This document shows positions 26,187 through 34,183 of a DNA stretch of 64,000 nt, one piece after another (the first letter of the stretch is position 1; the number at the start of each line of letters is the position of its first letter). The stretch lies in contig NZ_KI912183.1 in assembly GCF_000189755.2 (NCBI RefSeq), positions 1,800,257 to 1,864,256 of the forward strand, given 5' to 3'. Source of the stretch: Desulfotomaculum nigrificans DSM 574. Lineage in GTDB: Bacteria > Bacillota > Desulfotomaculia > Desulfotomaculales > Desulfotomaculaceae. Position numbers and translations under genes: made by a program. The notes under the pieces are model-generated. The model was not told the DNA's origin. It saw only the letters and a program-made list of their open reading frames with translations, and searched no databases.

Positions 26187-27242
26187 TTATAATAGAATAC
26201 TGGCTAACAACCCGCTGGCAATACCGCATACGATTACCGCAATGAATACCAGAACCAGCACTTTGCGAGGGAAGTAACGTCTTAACATTAAAATCGAAGG
26301 CACATTAACAGCAGGTAATGTCATGAATAAAGCGGATGCCGGGCCTATGCCCAGCCCAAAGCTCATCAAGGACTGTACAATGGGAATTTCCGCGGCGGTG
26401 GGAATCATAAACAGGGCCCCGGTTATAGACAGGACCACCATCAAGAGAATACTGTTAGTCCACGCGGGGTTAACGGCTGGGAAAAGCCAGGCTCGTACTC
26501 CCCCTAACAGCAAAACTGCAATCAGGTAAGGAGGTATACTTTCCAGGATTAGACGCCACAGTGCTTTAACCCAACGCACCATCAGGTTACCACCGGCGGA
26601 ACCGGTATCTATTTGAAAAATATCCCCATACTCCACGTCTTCCTTCATCAGCTTACCCGTCAAACTGCTAACCCCAAATACCAGAACCAGGCCCATAACC
26701 AGTCGTAATAATGAAAATTTCCAGGACAAGACAAAGCCTGTAAATATAATTACCGCAGGGTTTAATACCGGATTTCCCAGCCAGTAAGCCAAGGCTGCTC
26801 CCAAAGAGGCCCTTTGTTTGCGCAGCCCTGCCACAACAGGCGCTGCGCAGCAGCTACACATCATGGAGGGAACAGCCATTAAACCCGCTACCAAGGTGGA
26901 ATGTCGATTGTCGCTGCCAAATATTTTTATGATCCAATCCTTTGGAATCAACACCTGAACCAGTGAACCCACTAATAATCCCAGCACAACGGCCTGCCAC
27001 ACCGATTTAAAATACTGGATGGCATAATTCACAGCAGCACCCCAGGAAGGAGCCGGTGGCTGGGCCTCTTTACCGGTAATGATGGAATTGCCGATAAAAT
27101 GTTTGCTAGCCGCTAATAAAACCTTATGATAATATGGGTTCCATTTGACGTAAAAAAGCCCCGCCACCAGCACAACAAAAAATAAACTCACCCCCCACAA
27201 GGCACCCTGTCGCTTTCTTTGGATAATCACTTTCACTGTCAA
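26187..27242 (-). CDS. DUF318 (YraQ-type) permease
   Basis: 351 residues with eight to ten predicted membrane helices. The SMMCSCCAAPVVAGLR motif near residue 122 and the LGNPVLNPAVIIF block are diagnostic for the permease family that includes ArsP-like and copper/zinc-associated efflux proteins. The CSCC motif suggests metal or metalloid handling; the substrate is not deducible. The likely start is a TTG with GGGGGA upstream. It opens the metal and envelope-stress region. Confidence 0.82.
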   Translation of the reverse strand: MTVKVIIQRKRQGALWGVSLFFVVLVAGLFYVKWNPYYHKVLLAASKHFIGNSIITGKEAQPPAPSWGAAVNYAIQYFKSVWQAVVLGLLVGSLVQVLIPKDWIIKIFGSDNRHSTLVAGLMAVPSMMCSCCAAPVVAGLRKQRASLGAALAYWLGNPVLNPAVIIFTGFVLSWKFSLLRLVMGLVLVFGVSSLTGKLMKEDVEYGDIFQIDTGSAGGNLMVRWVKALWRLILESIPPYLIAVLLLGGVRAWLFPAVNPAWTNSILLMVVLSITGALFMIPTAAEIPIVQSLMSFGLGIGPASALFMTLPAVNVPSILMLRRYFPRKVLVLVFIAVIVCGIASGLLASILL

Positions 27243-27442
27243 CTAACTTCCCCCTTATAGCAAAAATAAAAAACCCAGGAGCGATTAACTCCTGTGGGCT
27301 CGAATTTATAAATTCATTTCTTCTTAACAATGTTTTATTTCTCTCTTATATCATAATTCCCTGTTATCATAATTATGAAATAAAGTTATTTTTAGGCCTT
27401 TATCTATAATTACGTTTTATAATTTAAGCAGAAGGATAAACG

Positions 27443-27650
27443 CTAACCCTGCGGTGATTGACAGTTTAGGTTAAACCTAACCAAAAACGTAGTCCCGCCG
27501 GGACTGGTTTCAACCTCTATTTTGGCCCGGTGACGTGCGGCAATGATATAACAAACATCAAAGCCCAGTCCCGTTCCATGTTCTTTAGTGGTTAGAAAGG
27601 GAGTTCCAAGTCTTCCTAAAATATCGTTACCAATTCCTTTTCCTTCCTTC
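27443..27650 (-). pseudogene. Sensor histidine kinase C-terminal remnant
   Basis: In the minus strand a frame reads GTPFLTTKEHGTGLGFDVCY and then RAKIEVETSPGGTTFLVRF before a TAG at 27443. This is the G1-F-G2 end of a HATPase_c domain of the NtrB/KinA type. An in-frame TGA lies just upstream near 27655, and nothing of the phosphotransfer domain remains. It is a fragment of a lost kinase gene. Confidence 0.7.
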
Positions 27651-27673
27651 TTTCAGTTATTAACTTTCCTATT

Positions 27674-28252
27674 CTATTTAGCTAATTCCGTCAGTTCCTG
27701 CTGGCTGAAGGGGCCCATTTTGGTTTGGATGACTTCGCCCTTCTCATTGAGAATAAAACTGGTCGGAATGCTGTTGATTCCATACTGGTCAGCTACCTGG
27801 CCGGTTTTATCCAGTAACACAGGGAAGGTAAAGTTGTTGGTTTTCAGGTAATCCTTAACGTCAGAAATGCTTCTCTCGGATCGGGTAATATTTACCGCCA
27901 GTATCTGCCAGTTCTTGTCTTTAGTTTGCTCATAAAACTTTTGTAACTCCGGCATTTCTACCCGGCAGTACTTGCACCAGGTAGTCCAAAAGTTGATGAG
28001 CACCTTTTTCCCCCTCAGGTCACTTAGCCGGACTTGTTTTCCATTTATATCCTCCAGGGTAAAATCCGGGGCCATCACTGGGGCCGGTGTTGCTTCAGTT
28101 GTTTCTACTGTTTCTGTCTTTGTCTCTTTTGTATCCTGGTTCGCCACCTGATTTTCTTGTTTCGCTGCATTACCTGTTTTTAAGTAATAGGCCCCTCCTA
28201 AAACCAGGGCCAGAAGTAAAACGACTGCCATGATCTTGTTTTTTCTGCTCAT
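27674..28252 (-). CDS. TlpA/ResA-like thiol-disulfide oxidoreductase
   Basis: 192 residues: an N-terminal membrane anchor (about 6-24), a Thr/Glu/Lys-rich linker, and a thioredoxin fold with active site WCKYC near residues 98-102 and the cis-Pro in SIPTSF. Anchored outside the membrane, it should reduce disulfides in exported apoproteins, using electrons from the CcdA encoded 18 bp upstream. It is the last gene of the operon starting at 30799. Confidence 0.88.
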   Translation of the reverse strand: MSRKNKIMAVVLLLALVLGGAYYLKTGNAAKQENQVANQDTKETKTETVETTEATPAPVMAPDFTLEDINGKQVRLSDLRGKKVLINFWTTWCKYCRVEMPELQKFYEQTKDKNWQILAVNITRSERSISDVKDYLKTNNFTFPVLLDKTGQVADQYGINSIPTSFILNEKGEVIQTKMGPFSQQELTELAK

Positions 28253-28270
28253 GTTGATTTCCCCCGTGAT

Positions 28271-28975
28271 TTAAAGTGATAAGTAGGCTGTAAATACTTG
28301 TAACTGATTAAAGAACATTAATAGTCCCAGCAGGATTAGCAATGCACCACTGACAATAAGGCTAATCCTGGTGTATTTTTTTAGAAAACACTGTAACCCC
28401 GGAAACTTGTCAAAGGTTAGGCACAGTACCAAAAAAGGAATTGCCATGCCCAGGGAGTAACCGGCCAGCAGTACCCCTCCTTTTACGACTGAACCGGCGG
28501 AAGCCACAACGGTTAGAATCGAAGCCAGTACCGGGCCTACACAGGGTGTCCAGCCAAGGGAAAAGGATGCCCCGAGAAAAAAGGATCTAAACGAGTTCTT
28601 TGAGCCAATTCCATGCAGGGGAACCCAATGTCTGGCCAGGAGTTTGAAAGGAAGCAGCCCCATTAAGTTTAACCCCATCAAAATCACAAACACCCCGCCT
28701 GCCTTTAACAACCATTCCTTGTTAAAGGTCAAAAACTTTCCAACCAAACTGGACGTGGCCCCCAAACTTACGAAAACCAGGGTAAAGCCTGCAATAAAAA
28801 TCAAAGCCTGCAGCGTAATACCCCAGCCAATACGGAAATTCCCCGGTTTTTCATTCATGGAGGCAGTCAGTTGGGACACATAGACCGGTAACAGGGGTAA
28901 AATACAAGGTGAAAAAAACGAAAGGAACCCGCCCAAAAAGGCAGCCCAAAAAGAAATATTAACCCCTATGCCCAT
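28271..28975 (-). CDS. ccdA: CcdA-type transmembrane thiol transporter
   Basis: 234 residues with six predicted helices. The two redox cysteines are placed as in CcdA: SPCILPLLPVY near residue 24 and TPCVGPVLAS near residue 147. CcdA moves reducing equivalents from cytoplasmic thioredoxin to exported thiol proteins such as ResA/TlpA or c-type cytochrome maturation factors. AGGGGG precedes the ATG at 28975. Its pairing with tlpA here is classical. Confidence 0.9.
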   Translation of the reverse strand: MGIGVNISFWAAFLGGFLSFFSPCILPLLPVYVSQLTASMNEKPGNFRIGWGITLQALIFIAGFTLVFVSLGATSSLVGKFLTFNKEWLLKAGGVFVILMGLNLMGLLPFKLLARHWVPLHGIGSKNSFRSFFLGASFSLGWTPCVGPVLASILTVVASAGSVVKGGVLLAGYSLGMAIPFLVLCLTFDKFPGLQCFLKKYTRISLIVSGALLILLGLLMFFNQLQVFTAYLSL

Positions 28976-29053
28976 CAAATCCCCCTCTCATTTATGTAAA
29001 AACAGGTTACCTGTTTGATAGGTAACCTGTTAATCTGTTGTACAATTCAGTTA

Positions 29054-29614
29054 CTACATCCGCATGGCCATTGGCAGCATGAACAGGTAGATGTTAATAG
29101 CCACCAGGATCAACACTAAAACTGCGTAGGGTATAAAGGAACCTGTCACTTGGCCTGCTTTATAGTTCGCCTTGGCAATCCGGTAAGCCGCGTAAATGGA
29201 AGCCAGCGTCCCCAGAGCCAACAAGGTGTACTGCAGAATGGTGATAGTGTCCATCCCTACCAGGGCTGCAGACTGGTTCTGAACTTTGATGCCAAACAGT
29301 TCTAAAGCGGTGTACAGTACTGATTTACCCTCAGCCAAGAGGTGGAACAGGTTGTGTGCTATATGGCCGGCCAAATCCAAAGGAATCAATGCATAGCCAA
29401 ACCGGGCAAAGTTTATCTTGGCTGGTTCTTTATTACTTAAGGAGGCTAACCAGCTAGTTAAATACAGCATGAGAACGGGAATACCCATTGCAATCATAAA
29501 GGTAACCGTAAAGAGAACAGCATAGTTGTTGGTTCCCAGTACACTTTCCAGCCACTTCTGAGCTTCTCCCCAGATTTCCAGCATGGTAATGTTCTGTACG
29601 AATACAATACCCAT
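29054..29614 (-). CDS. Membrane part of the 4Fe-4S protein, downstream of an in-frame stop
   Basis: 186 residues with five predicted helices and no recognisable domain of its own. It is in the same frame as the 4Fe-4S gene upstream; only a TAG at 29636-29638 separates them, and the codons between stop and ATG read SFLAIVI, which continues the helix. Together they make one protein of about 446 residues. Either the gene is interrupted, the two halves are translated separately, or the TAG is read through. There is no good ribosome site before the ATG at 29614. Confidence 0.65.
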   Translation of the reverse strand: MGIVFVQNITMLEIWGEAQKWLESVLGTNNYAVLFTVTFMIAMGIPVLMLYLTSWLASLSNKEPAKINFARFGYALIPLDLAGHIAHNLFHLLAEGKSVLYTALELFGIKVQNQSAALVGMDTITILQYTLLALGTLASIYAAYRIAKANYKAGQVTGSFIPYAVLVLILVAINIYLFMLPMAMRM

Positions 29615-29635
29615 GATGACGATGGCCAGGAAGGA

Positions 29636-30394
29636 CTATTCCACCTTAGGCTTGCGAATAAACCACAACTCTTTGGAAGGAATCCTTGGAGTAATAGTAA
29701 TAGAATCGTTGGGGCAGTTCTTCACGCAGTTCCCGCAGAGGTTACATCTGGCGTTGTTGTCCATTGTTTTGGGAAACTCGAACATGGGACAGCCCGGGGC
29801 TTTGTCACTGCCTTTAAAGCAGGCACTAACCGTACACTTGGCACACTTCTCAGGCGTACCCCTAAGTTCCAGGGCCCCTGCCCGGGAGTAGTTACCGGCC
29901 AATCCACCCAGGAAGCAGAGATACCGGCACCAGGTTCTTCTCTCAAAGAAGGCCCCGGAAATAACGACCCCTGTGACGATAAGAAAGAGCAGGACACCGG
30001 AGCCCCTTGGGGATTCCACAATGCCGAAGACGTGGTCTGCCCAGGTGATCAGGATAAAGAAGATATCAATCAGCCAGATTCCGTATTTCTTGAGAAATTT
30101 GGGTACCGGTCGGTTGTTGCCCACAAATTTCTGTATTAAATCGTTTAAGGTTGCAAAGGGACAGATGGCACACCAGAAACGGCCCAGCACTAGGAAAACT
30201 ATCGGAATAATAGGCCACCAGAACACCCAAGTCATGGCCGTACCAAAGTTATCGTGAGCCACCGGAATGCCGATAAGCAATTCATACATAATGATGGCAA
30301 AAACAATTAGGGTTGGCCATTGAAAAATGCCAGGATACCACTTGCTTTTGAGTACAGATTTTAATAGTTTACTTCCTTTGGTTTGTTTGCTCAC
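29636..30394 (-). CDS. Membrane 4Fe-4S protein (NapH/NosR-like), stops at an internal TAG
   Basis: 252 residues. Four to five helices are followed by a CPFATLND motif after helix 3, a TWCRYLCFLGG motif after helix 5, and ferredoxin motifs CAKCTVSACFKG and CNLCGNCVKNCP near the end. The arrangement resembles the NapH/NosR/RdxA family of membrane electron-transfer proteins. GTG at 30394 immediately follows the stop of the upstream gene. The frame is closed by TAG but resumes intact after it. In this operon it could deliver electrons to the CcdA-TlpA pathway or to a metal-related reductase; that is inference. Confidence 0.8.
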   Translation of the reverse strand: MSKQTKGSKLLKSVLKSKWYPGIFQWPTLIVFAIIMYELLIGIPVAHDNFGTAMTWVFWWPIIPIVFLVLGRFWCAICPFATLNDLIQKFVGNNRPVPKFLKKYGIWLIDIFFILITWADHVFGIVESPRGSGVLLFLIVTGVVISGAFFERRTWCRYLCFLGGLAGNYSRAGALELRGTPEKCAKCTVSACFKGSDKAPGCPMFEFPKTMDNNARCNLCGNCVKNCPNDSITITPRIPSKELWFIRKPKVE

Positions 30395-30799
30395 TTAGTT
30401 CACCCCGTTTCCTTGCGCACCCCGTTTCTTCATCAGGGCTGCGGCAGTGATTACCAGTATGTTAAATCCTAAAAATCCGTAAATTAAAGGCCAGTTAGGA
30501 GGAGTATTGGCCCCCCGGCCGTTTTCACCATGCCCGCCATGACCACCGTTGCCGGAACCATCATGGGAATTCATGCCGGTCATGTCCATATTGCCCATGT
30601 TCTCACCACCGTTTTGGCCCGACATGTCCATATTGCCCATGTCATGGCCGCTGTTTTGACCGGTCTGGTTCACGGTTCCGGTTTCATGGCCAGTGTGGCC
30701 TGAATCCGTGGCTGCCAGAACATTTCCGGTCAGCGGACCTGCTGCAAGTAACAGGGCTAAAAGGAAACCAAACAAACTAAAATACTTGAACCTCACCAT
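30395..30799 (-). CDS. Exported His/Met/Gly/Asn-rich protein with C-terminal membrane anchor
   Basis: 134 residues: signal peptide (about 1-29), a low-complexity stretch of repeats such as GHDMGNMDMSGQNGGENMGN, a HGGHGENG segment, then one membrane helix and a basic tail. The Met- and His-rich repeats are typical of exported copper-binding proteins, but binding is not proven. First gene of the operon with the FeS, CcdA and TlpA genes, driven by the 55-bp promoter at 30857-30911. AAAGGGTG precedes the ATG. Confidence 0.75.
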   Translation of the reverse strand: MVRFKYFSLFGFLLALLLAAGPLTGNVLAATDSGHTGHETGTVNQTGQNSGHDMGNMDMSGQNGGENMGNMDMTGMNSHDGSGNGGHGGHGENGRGANTPPNWPLIYGFLGFNILVITAAALMKKRGAQGNGVN

Positions 30800-30856
30800 G
30801 TTGTCACCCTTTCAACATTCTATTAGCCCCCGTCCAGGGAGCTTTCTACTGTGACC

Positions 30857-30911
30857 ATCTTAACGTAAAAGTTTTACATGCCTGTTACAAAAGTTTCACA
30901 TTTTCGTGATA
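30857..30911 (-). promoter_or_regulatory. 55-bp activator-type promoter (site E)
   Basis: On the minus strand: TATCACGAAAATGTGA, then TGTAA half-sites at 11-bp steps, then 11 nt, then -10 TAAGAT (30857-30862). It drives the Met/His-rich-FeS-CcdA-TlpA operon. Confidence 0.7.
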
Positions 30912-30970
30912 TTTAGATAAAAACCGACCCAGGATCAATGGGCCGGTTTAAAACAGGACTAATGATAAGG

Positions 30971-31591
30971 TTAAGCATGATTTTCCTCCCCCGGTGAGGC
31001 AATAATCAATTTAACAATATTGGAACCCATATTGCGCACGTACTTTGTTTGAAGCCCCGATTTTTTTACGTTCTCCACCGTCCGCCGATTGATATTAGCT
31101 CCCACCAAGTACAGACTGATCGGGTTTAAAATGTCCATCAGGGTGCCCAGAATAGGATTTTCGCTGCGGACATGCTCCAGCAGGATAATCTGACCACCGG
31201 ATTTACAGACCCTTTTTATTTCCTCCAGTCCCTTAACCGGTTCCGGTACCGAACAAAAGACGCAAGTAGCCACCACAGTGTCAAAGGTTTTGTCAGGAAA
31301 TTCCATTCTTTGGGCATCCATTTCCAACAAGGTTACCTTAAGGCTCAACTCCCTGGCCCTTTGCCGGGCCTTTTCCAACATAGCCGGGCTGAAATCAATG
31401 CCCGTCACCTCACACTCCGGCGGGTAAAAAGGAAGGTTTTTCCCTGTCCCGACCCCCACTTCCAGTACCTTACCCCGGGCCAAGCCGATGACCTGCCTAC
31501 GGGTTTCGTCCTTCATCATAAAGTCCATCCAATCATAAAATAGGGCGGTACGGTTGTAGCGTCGCTTGATTTTTTCGGTTTGGATATCCAT
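30971..31591 (-). CDS. Class I SAM-dependent methyltransferase
   Basis: 206 residues of the UbiE/COQ5-like type. Motif I VLEVGVGTGKN lies near residues 42-52, an acidic GIDFSPAML follows near 64, and a VVATCVFCSVP motif corresponds to the active-site loop. The C-terminal NPISLYLVGANINRRT block is typical of a subgroup near phosphatidylethanolamine N-methyltransferases. The substrate is unknown. It lies within the metal region without a clear operon partner. Confidence 0.82.
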   Translation of the reverse strand: MDIQTEKIKRRYNRTALFYDWMDFMMKDETRRQVIGLARGKVLEVGVGTGKNLPFYPPECEVTGIDFSPAMLEKARQRARELSLKVTLLEMDAQRMEFPDKTFDTVVATCVFCSVPEPVKGLEEIKRVCKSGGQIILLEHVRSENPILGTLMDILNPISLYLVGANINRRTVENVKKSGLQTKYVRNMGSNIVKLIIASPGEENHA

Positions 31592-31658
31592 TGAACCCCT
31601 CCAATCGCATTATTAAACCAAAAGAAAAATAAAAAAGTCTACGATGGAAGGTACCTGC

Positions 31659-31847
31659 TTACTCCTTTTTCTGCTTTTGATCCTCTGTTTTTTCTTTATC
31701 CTCGCAGCAGCCTTTTTGTCCGGGCAACTGCCCGGTTGTCCCGTGAGAACGGTGACCACCGCCGCATCAGCCACCACCGCCCCGGAACATCATGACCATC
31801 ATGAATACTATCAGCAGCAAAGGAAGGTATTTTGATAAAGCCTCCAT
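31659..31847 (-). CDS. Candidate small selenoprotein (in-frame TGA, UC motif)
   Basis: A small membrane protein of 62 residues if the TGA at 31767-31769 is read as selenocysteine. Codons 1-26 give MEALSKYLP, a Met-rich hydrophobic helix and RGGGG; TGA is next; then CGGGHRSHG, a KGCCEDK motif and a Lys/Glu-rich tail. GAGGA lies six bases before the ATG at 31847. The reading frame is open on both sides of the TGA. A perfect 6-bp hairpin with an AGUU loop (CCGGGC/GCCCGG, 31720-31735) has its loop 37 nt after the TGA, within the known range for bacterial SECIS elements. The alternative is a nonsense mutation in a Cys-Cys protein. Confidence 0.6.
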
Positions 31848-31934
31848 ATTGATCCTCATTTCTTTTTTCTTTCAGAGCTTACGGAAACCCGTGAAGAAAT
31901 TAGTCCCTGTCCGGATGAACAGGGGCCGATTTAC

Positions 31935-32261
31935 TTACTGCTTATTGTAACTATTATTGCCATTCATATTCATTTTACTGTGATCCATGTTGGACATATC
32001 ACCGGAACCGTTCATGTTATTCATATTTTGGGACTGTTGATTTCCATTCATGTTGGACATATTTCCAGAACCATTCATATTATTCATGTTTTGGGACTGC
32101 ATGTTATCCTTATTATTATCCATGTTCATATTGTTCATATCCTGGCTCTGCTTAGTATTTTGCTTGTCGGCAGCGTTATCGGATTTGGTACCCCCGCAAC
32201 CCGCAAACACCAGACTTAAAGCCAGTAAGGAAACGACACCTAATACGTAAATCTTTTTCAT
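31935..32261 (-). CDS. Met/Asn-rich lipoprotein
   Basis: About 108 residues from the ATG at 32261. A lipobox LVFAGC near residue 23 predicts lipidation and anchoring outside the membrane. The mature part is mostly repeats of MNNMNGSGNMSNMNG with Gln-Ser linkers, ending MNMNGNNSYNKQ. Such Met-rich tracts can bind Cu(I), but no domain is recognisable. It is 27 bp downstream of the PepSY-like gene's stop region and probably independent of it, being transcribed after it on the same strand. Confidence 0.72.
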   Translation of the reverse strand: MKKIYVLGVVSLLALSLVFAGCGGTKSDNAADKQNTKQSQDMNNMNMDNNKDNMQSQNMNNMNGSGNMSNMNGNQQSQNMNNMNGSGDMSNMDHSKMNMNGNNSYNKQ

Positions 32262-32288
32262 AATGAACAACCCCCAATTTTAATAATG

Positions 32289-33047
32289 TTATTGATTGTG
32301 ATTTTGTCCCATGTCGTGACCTTGGGCATCACCGTCCGCCTCTTCCATGCCCACAAAATTGCCGTGCCAGGAATGATACCAGACCTGTCCGGTGGAACTG
32401 TTCACACTGAGCATACCGACGACTTTTCCATCCTTCATGGTATGCAGGGTATAGTAGCCGTAAAATTCATGAGGTTCAGCGGCAGTTTCACCGCTGTTAG
32501 CCTGGGTTAAGTAGTCATTGGCCCGCTTTACGGCCTCATCCGGTGAAACCACCGGTTTGTCCGGGGTATCGGCAGGAAAACCCATCATCATTCCCATGTG
32601 GCCGTACTTGGTGTTCCACATCATATTGGGTCCTATTTCCGGACTGACGGTGCCGGTCTTCTTATCTACAATCAATTCTTCGGCATATTTGCCGGTTTGA
32701 TCTTCTTTGAGTTCAACATAGAAATGGCTGTCAAACTCCATTATCTCCGCCAGAGAGAGACCCTTTAGCCCGGTATTGGCCAGGTAATTCTGAACCAATT
32801 CCTTTGCTTTATCCTGGTTGACCGGTTCCTTTAATGTCACCCCCCCTCCGATCGTCATACCCATCATTCCCGAGCCCATGCCCGGCCCCACCATTCCGAA
32901 ACCCATCATGGGCATGCCCTGTCCCATACTCCCGTACCCGGGATTACTCCCCCAGAACCCCTTGATTCCAAAGGCGGAAGAAAGTGCAGGAACCGAAAGT
33001 AACAAAGCCCCAACCAATAAAGCGGAAACCAAAAGCTTCTTGTTCAC
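32289..33047 (-). CDS. Exported Met/Gly-rich PepSY-like protein
   Basis: 252 residues: signal peptide (1-25), a Met/Gly-rich segment (GQGMPMMGFGMVGPGMGSGM), then two alpha-beta repeats resembling PepSY domains (about 75-135 and 165-230; the helices DKAKELVQNYL and DEAVKRANDYLTQ open each repeat). The C-terminus is acidic and His-rich. It probably resides outside the membrane and may bind metal. It is driven by the 55-bp promoter at 33077-33131, with the lipoprotein gene following downstream. Confidence 0.78.
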   Translation of the reverse strand: MNKKLLVSALLVGALLLSVPALSSAFGIKGFWGSNPGYGSMGQGMPMMGFGMVGPGMGSGMMGMTIGGGVTLKEPVNQDKAKELVQNYLANTGLKGLSLAEIMEFDSHFYVELKEDQTGKYAEELIVDKKTGTVSPEIGPNMMWNTKYGHMGMMMGFPADTPDKPVVSPDEAVKRANDYLTQANSGETAAEPHEFYGYYTLHTMKDGKVVGMLSVNSSTGQVWYHSWHGNFVGMEEADGDAQGHDMGQNHNQ

Positions 33048-33076
33048 GATTTTCCCTCCCTTGCTTTGATGGTTTT

Positions 33077-33131
33077 ATCATAACAGCCAAGTTTTACAAA
33101 AGTAGCACATTCATGTCACATTTTTGTGATA
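33077..33131 (-). promoter_or_regulatory. 55-bp activator-type promoter (site D)
   Basis: Minus strand: TATCACAAAAATGTGA, TGTGC and TGTAA half-sites at 11-bp steps, 11 nt, then -10 TATGAT (33077-33082). It lies 30 bp before the PepSY-like gene. Confidence 0.75.
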
Positions 33132-33213
33132 ATTTTACCTATATTTTCCAACGTAATCTCTTGCCTATCCATTACATCCGTGGAAAAGAAAAGGTTCGGA
33201 TAAGAAATAAAAA

Positions 33214-33268
33214 TATCACAAAATCGTGATAGTTATGTCACAGATTTGTGAACTTTTTTCGTTATAAT
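33214..33268 (+). promoter_or_regulatory. 55-bp activator-type promoter (site A)
   Basis: TATCACAAAATCGTGA, TGTCA and TGTGA at 11-bp steps, 11 nt, then a perfect TATAAT (33263-33268). It drives the rhodanese remnant and the SHOCT gene at 33618. Confidence 0.78.
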
Positions 33269-33298
33269 CATTTTATATTGAAAAGGGAGGCAGCCCTG

Positions 33299-33602
33299 TG
33301 CATAAAAAAACAGGTGATCTGGATTGTCGCAGCTCTTCTGGTGGGAGTACTGGCCTTTTACTAAGGTCTGTCCCCTTCAACCGTCATCAACGTTAAGTAC
33401 AAAGGAAGTCTCTACAGATTCCTAACATTTCCGCCAGAGAGCTAAATGAATGGATCACCTCGGGAAAGGACATGCTACTGATTGTCCGGGAACAACAAGT
33501 ATGGTGTATACTAAAAATTGAACAGCACTCAGTTATCCTTTCATTTTCAATTGGGCCCTTAAAGGACTGTCTTTTTAAAACAACACGGTTAGATAAAAAA
33601 TA
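33299..33602 (+). pseudogene. Frameshifted rhodanese-like exported protein
   Basis: A GTG at 33299 opens MHKK, but a seven-A run breaks the frame; one base fewer would continue as QVIWIVAALLVGVLAFY, a signal or anchor helix. Further on, a different frame reads ISARELNEWITSGKDMLLIV, the start of a rhodanese domain, then loses the active-site region and ends at 33602. At least two lesions are present, so it is not functional. It is directly downstream of promoter A. Confidence 0.5.
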
Positions 33603-33617
33603 AAGGAGGAATGAAAA

Positions 33618-33845
33618 ATGCCCATGATGTACGGCTATGGCATAGGATGGATGGGAGGAATTTTAATGATGTTGATCCCGCTGGCTATTTTAGGTTTGGT
33701 GGTTTACTGGGCAGTTGGTGCCGGGGTAAAAAACTCCCTTAAGGGGAATTCCTCCAACGCCCTGGACATTTTAAAAGAAAGGTATGCCAGAAGTGAAATT
33801 ACCACTGAGGAATATCAGCGGTTAAAAGAAGAACTCTCCAGGTAA
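33618..33845 (+). CDS. Small membrane protein with SHOCT domain
   Basis: 75 residues: a Met/Gly-rich start (MPMMYGYGIGWMGG), one membrane helix, and a C-terminal SHOCT domain (LDILKERYARSEITTEEYQR). SHOCT domains are short oligomerisation modules of unknown role. AAAGGAGGA precedes the ATG. A similar protein is encoded at 36094-36324, and both loci have a 55-bp promoter. Confidence 0.8.
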   Translation: MPMMYGYGIGWMGGILMMLIPLAILGLVVYWAVGAGVKNSLKGNSSNALDILKERYARSEITTEEYQRLKEELSR

Positions 33846-33878
33846 AGGCTTTAATAAGTAATTCCCCAGTAACTGGAA

Positions 33879-33914
33879 GAAGCAGCGATCAAAAAAATAG
33901 CTGCTTCTTTTTTT
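33879..33914 (+). terminator. Terminator after the SHOCT gene
   Basis: GAAGCAGC (33879-33886) pairs with GCTGCTTC (33900-33907), followed by a run of seven T. Confidence 0.85.
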
Positions 33915-34031
33915 AATTCAAATGACGATGGTTATTTGGCGCTTTCTATGACTTGATTAATACTTCCTCCGCCCCAACGTCTAAACAGGCGGTATGGATA
34001 TAGTCGGTTGGATTCTTTCCCCACCTTTAAA

Positions 34032-34086
34032 TATCACAAAATTGTTAAATCTTTGTGACAGTTTTGTGACGTTTAATCGTTAGAAT
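34032..34086 (+). promoter_or_regulatory. 55-bp activator-type promoter (site B)
   Basis: TATCACAAAATTGTTA, TGTGA and TGTGA at 11-bp steps, 11 nt, then -10 TAGAAT (34081-34086), upstream of sigI. A short CCCCT/AGGGG hairpin with six T follows at 34103-34122, almost at the predicted +1. Confidence 0.72.
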
Positions 34087-34183
34087 AAAATTAAAATACT
34101 TTCCCCTCACCAGGGGGTTTTTTGTTTTCACCCCACTTAAATCCTGTTGCATCTTGCGAATGTTTTAATAGCGGAGGAAAATT

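Noticed and set aside
34103-34122. CCCCT/AGGGG hairpin with six T as an attenuator of sigI
   Set aside because: It would form only about 10 nt after the predicted transcription start of site B, too close for an ordinary leader attenuator. Left as a note.
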